Assembly (NCBI GenBank): GCA_016929205.1
Contig: JAFGJF010000314.1
Location: forward strand, 1 to 6,813
Origin: Anaerolineae bacterium
GTDB taxonomy: Bacteria > Chloroflexota > Anaerolineae > JAFGEY01
Direction: 5' to 3'
DNA: 6,813 nucleotides
The position numbers were made by a program, and so were the translations under genes. Below, piece after piece: positions 5,282-6,813 of this stretch (its first letter is position 1; each line of letters opens with the position of its first letter). Below the pieces are notes generated by a model. The model was not told where the DNA came from. It saw only the letters and a program-made list of their open reading frames with translations, and searched no databases.

Positions 5282-5320
5282 AAAATCCGGCTTCGCAAAA
5301 TCATCAAGGAGAACAAAAAA

Positions 5321-5902
5321 ATGGCATTCACATTACAACTTGGCGAACAAGCACCGGATTTTACCCTGCCCGCGACCGATGGCAAGACCTACTCGCTGGC
5401 CGATTTTGACGACGCAAAGGTGCTCGTGGTCTTTTTCACCTGCAACCACTGCCCCTTTGTCACCGGCTCTGACGAGGTGACGCGGGCCACGGCCGAGAAA
5501 TTTGCGCCGCAGGGCGTGCGCTTTGTGGGCATCAACTCGAACAGCAAAGCCACCCACCCCACCGACGATTTCGATCACATGGTCGAACGTATGGCGGAAT
5601 ACAACTTTCCCTGGGTGTACCTGCGCGACAAATCGCAAGATGTGGCCCGGGCCTATGGCGGGCTGCGCACGCCGCACTTTTACGTCTTTGACCGCCAGCG
5701 CAAACTGGTCTACACCGGTCGAGGCGTCGACAACCCGCGCGAAACCAGCAAAATGACGGTCAACGACCTGGAGAACGCGCTGACCGAGCACCTGGCTGGC
5801 AAAAAAGTCAGCGTGCCGCTGACCAACCCCATTGGCTGCAACGTCAAGTGGGAAGGCCAAGACGCCCACTGGATGCCGGCCGAGGCCTGCGACCTGGTCT
5901 AG
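5321..5902 (+). CDS. Thioredoxin-fold protein of the PRX_like1 / AhpC-TSA type
   Basis: A 193-residue thiol-redox protein, cytosolic since no signal peptide or lipobox is seen. The N-terminus has the peroxiredoxin-like [20 protein letters not shown] (7-26). The active segment is TCNHCPFV, with C41-x-x-C44. RTPHFYVFD (116-124) carries the cis-proline expected opposite the active site. A conserved C-terminal NPIGCNVKW (169-177) contributes C173, and C190 is near the end. This set matches the thioredoxin/peroxiredoxin-like group with NHCP motifs. Its role is probably disulfide reduction or peroxide handling, but the partner is unknown. The start is the ATG after AAGGAG (5306-5311, nine bases away); an earlier in-frame ATG at 5267 lies in the spacer hairpin without a ribosome site. 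It follows the dehydrogenase after 84 nt and precedes the aldo/keto reductase by 57 nt, all in the same direction. Confidence 0.9.
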   Translation: MAFTLQLGEQAPDFTLPATDGKTYSLADFDDAKVLVVFFTCNHCPFVTGSDEVTRATAEKFAPQGVRFVGINSNSKATHPTDDFDHMVERMAEYNFPWVYLRDKSQDVARAYGGLRTPHFYVFDRQRKLVYTGRGVDNPRETSKMTVNDLENALTEHLAGKKVSVPLTNPIGCNVKWEGQDAHWMPAEACDLV

Positions 5903-5959
5903 CCGGCACCCCCAACCTTTTCCGGCCGAGTTCACCGGCGATGAAAGGAACAAACAGAT

Positions 5960-6813
<854 letters not shown>

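Noticed and set aside
5267..5320. Upstream ATG start at 5267 for the thioredoxin-fold protein
   Set aside because: It lies within a hairpin, lacks a ribosome site and would add 18 residues not seen in the family; the ATG at 5321 follows AAGGAG.

Overview
The window is moderately GC-rich bacterial DNA with short intergenic spaces, clear Shine-Dalgarno sequences and consensus sigma70-type promoters. The combination of genes suggests Chloroflexota (Anaerolineae-like): a long ArsR regulator followed by a small helical protein, an orphan pyruvate-kinase C-terminal-like protein, a FadR-type regulator next to a D-2-hydroxyacid dehydrogenase, and dispersed 9-nt CAGGATT-type repeats. That assignment is inference from gene types, not from a marker gene. 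No RNA gene, CRISPR array, insertion sequence or origin was seen.

Left part (1-930, minus strand): the 5' part of an MFS transporter gene runs off the left edge through three tandem 18-bp units. Upstream of it on the same strand is the 3' remnant of a BNR/Asp-box sialidase-like gene. This remnant has no start codon and carries its own 18-bp tandem array near the C-terminus. The two genes look like the remains of a glycan or sugar catabolic cluster.

Middle (940-2490, plus strand): a consensus promoter flanked by two matching inverted-repeat operators drives a 360-aa ArsR-type regulator. A small 80-aa helical protein follows 15 nt later, and the unit ends in a strong intrinsic terminator. The arrangement suggests an autoregulated two-gene unit with an unknown ligand. 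An inverted pair of 9-nt-periodic repeat arms lies between this unit and the next, convergent gene.

Right part (2640-6813): a minus-strand gene for a pyruvate-kinase C-terminal-like protein diverges from a plus-strand run of GntR/FadR-type regulator, D-2-hydroxyacid dehydrogenase (ATGA overlap), PRX_like1-type thioredoxin-fold protein and aldo/keto reductase (cut by the right edge). Both divergent promoters are visible with 17-bp spacers. A textbook FadR-type operator sits just downstream of the regulator's promoter. The run is probably one regulated redox or hydroxy-acid metabolic operon, although the two later spacers (84 and 57 nt) leave room for internal promoters.

No clearly new defence or mobile system is evident. 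The most interesting items are the dual-operator ArsR/small-protein unit, the two independent 18-bp in-frame tandem arrays, the truncated sialidase ending beside the ArsR control region, and the start-site ambiguity of the pyruvate-kinase-like gene.
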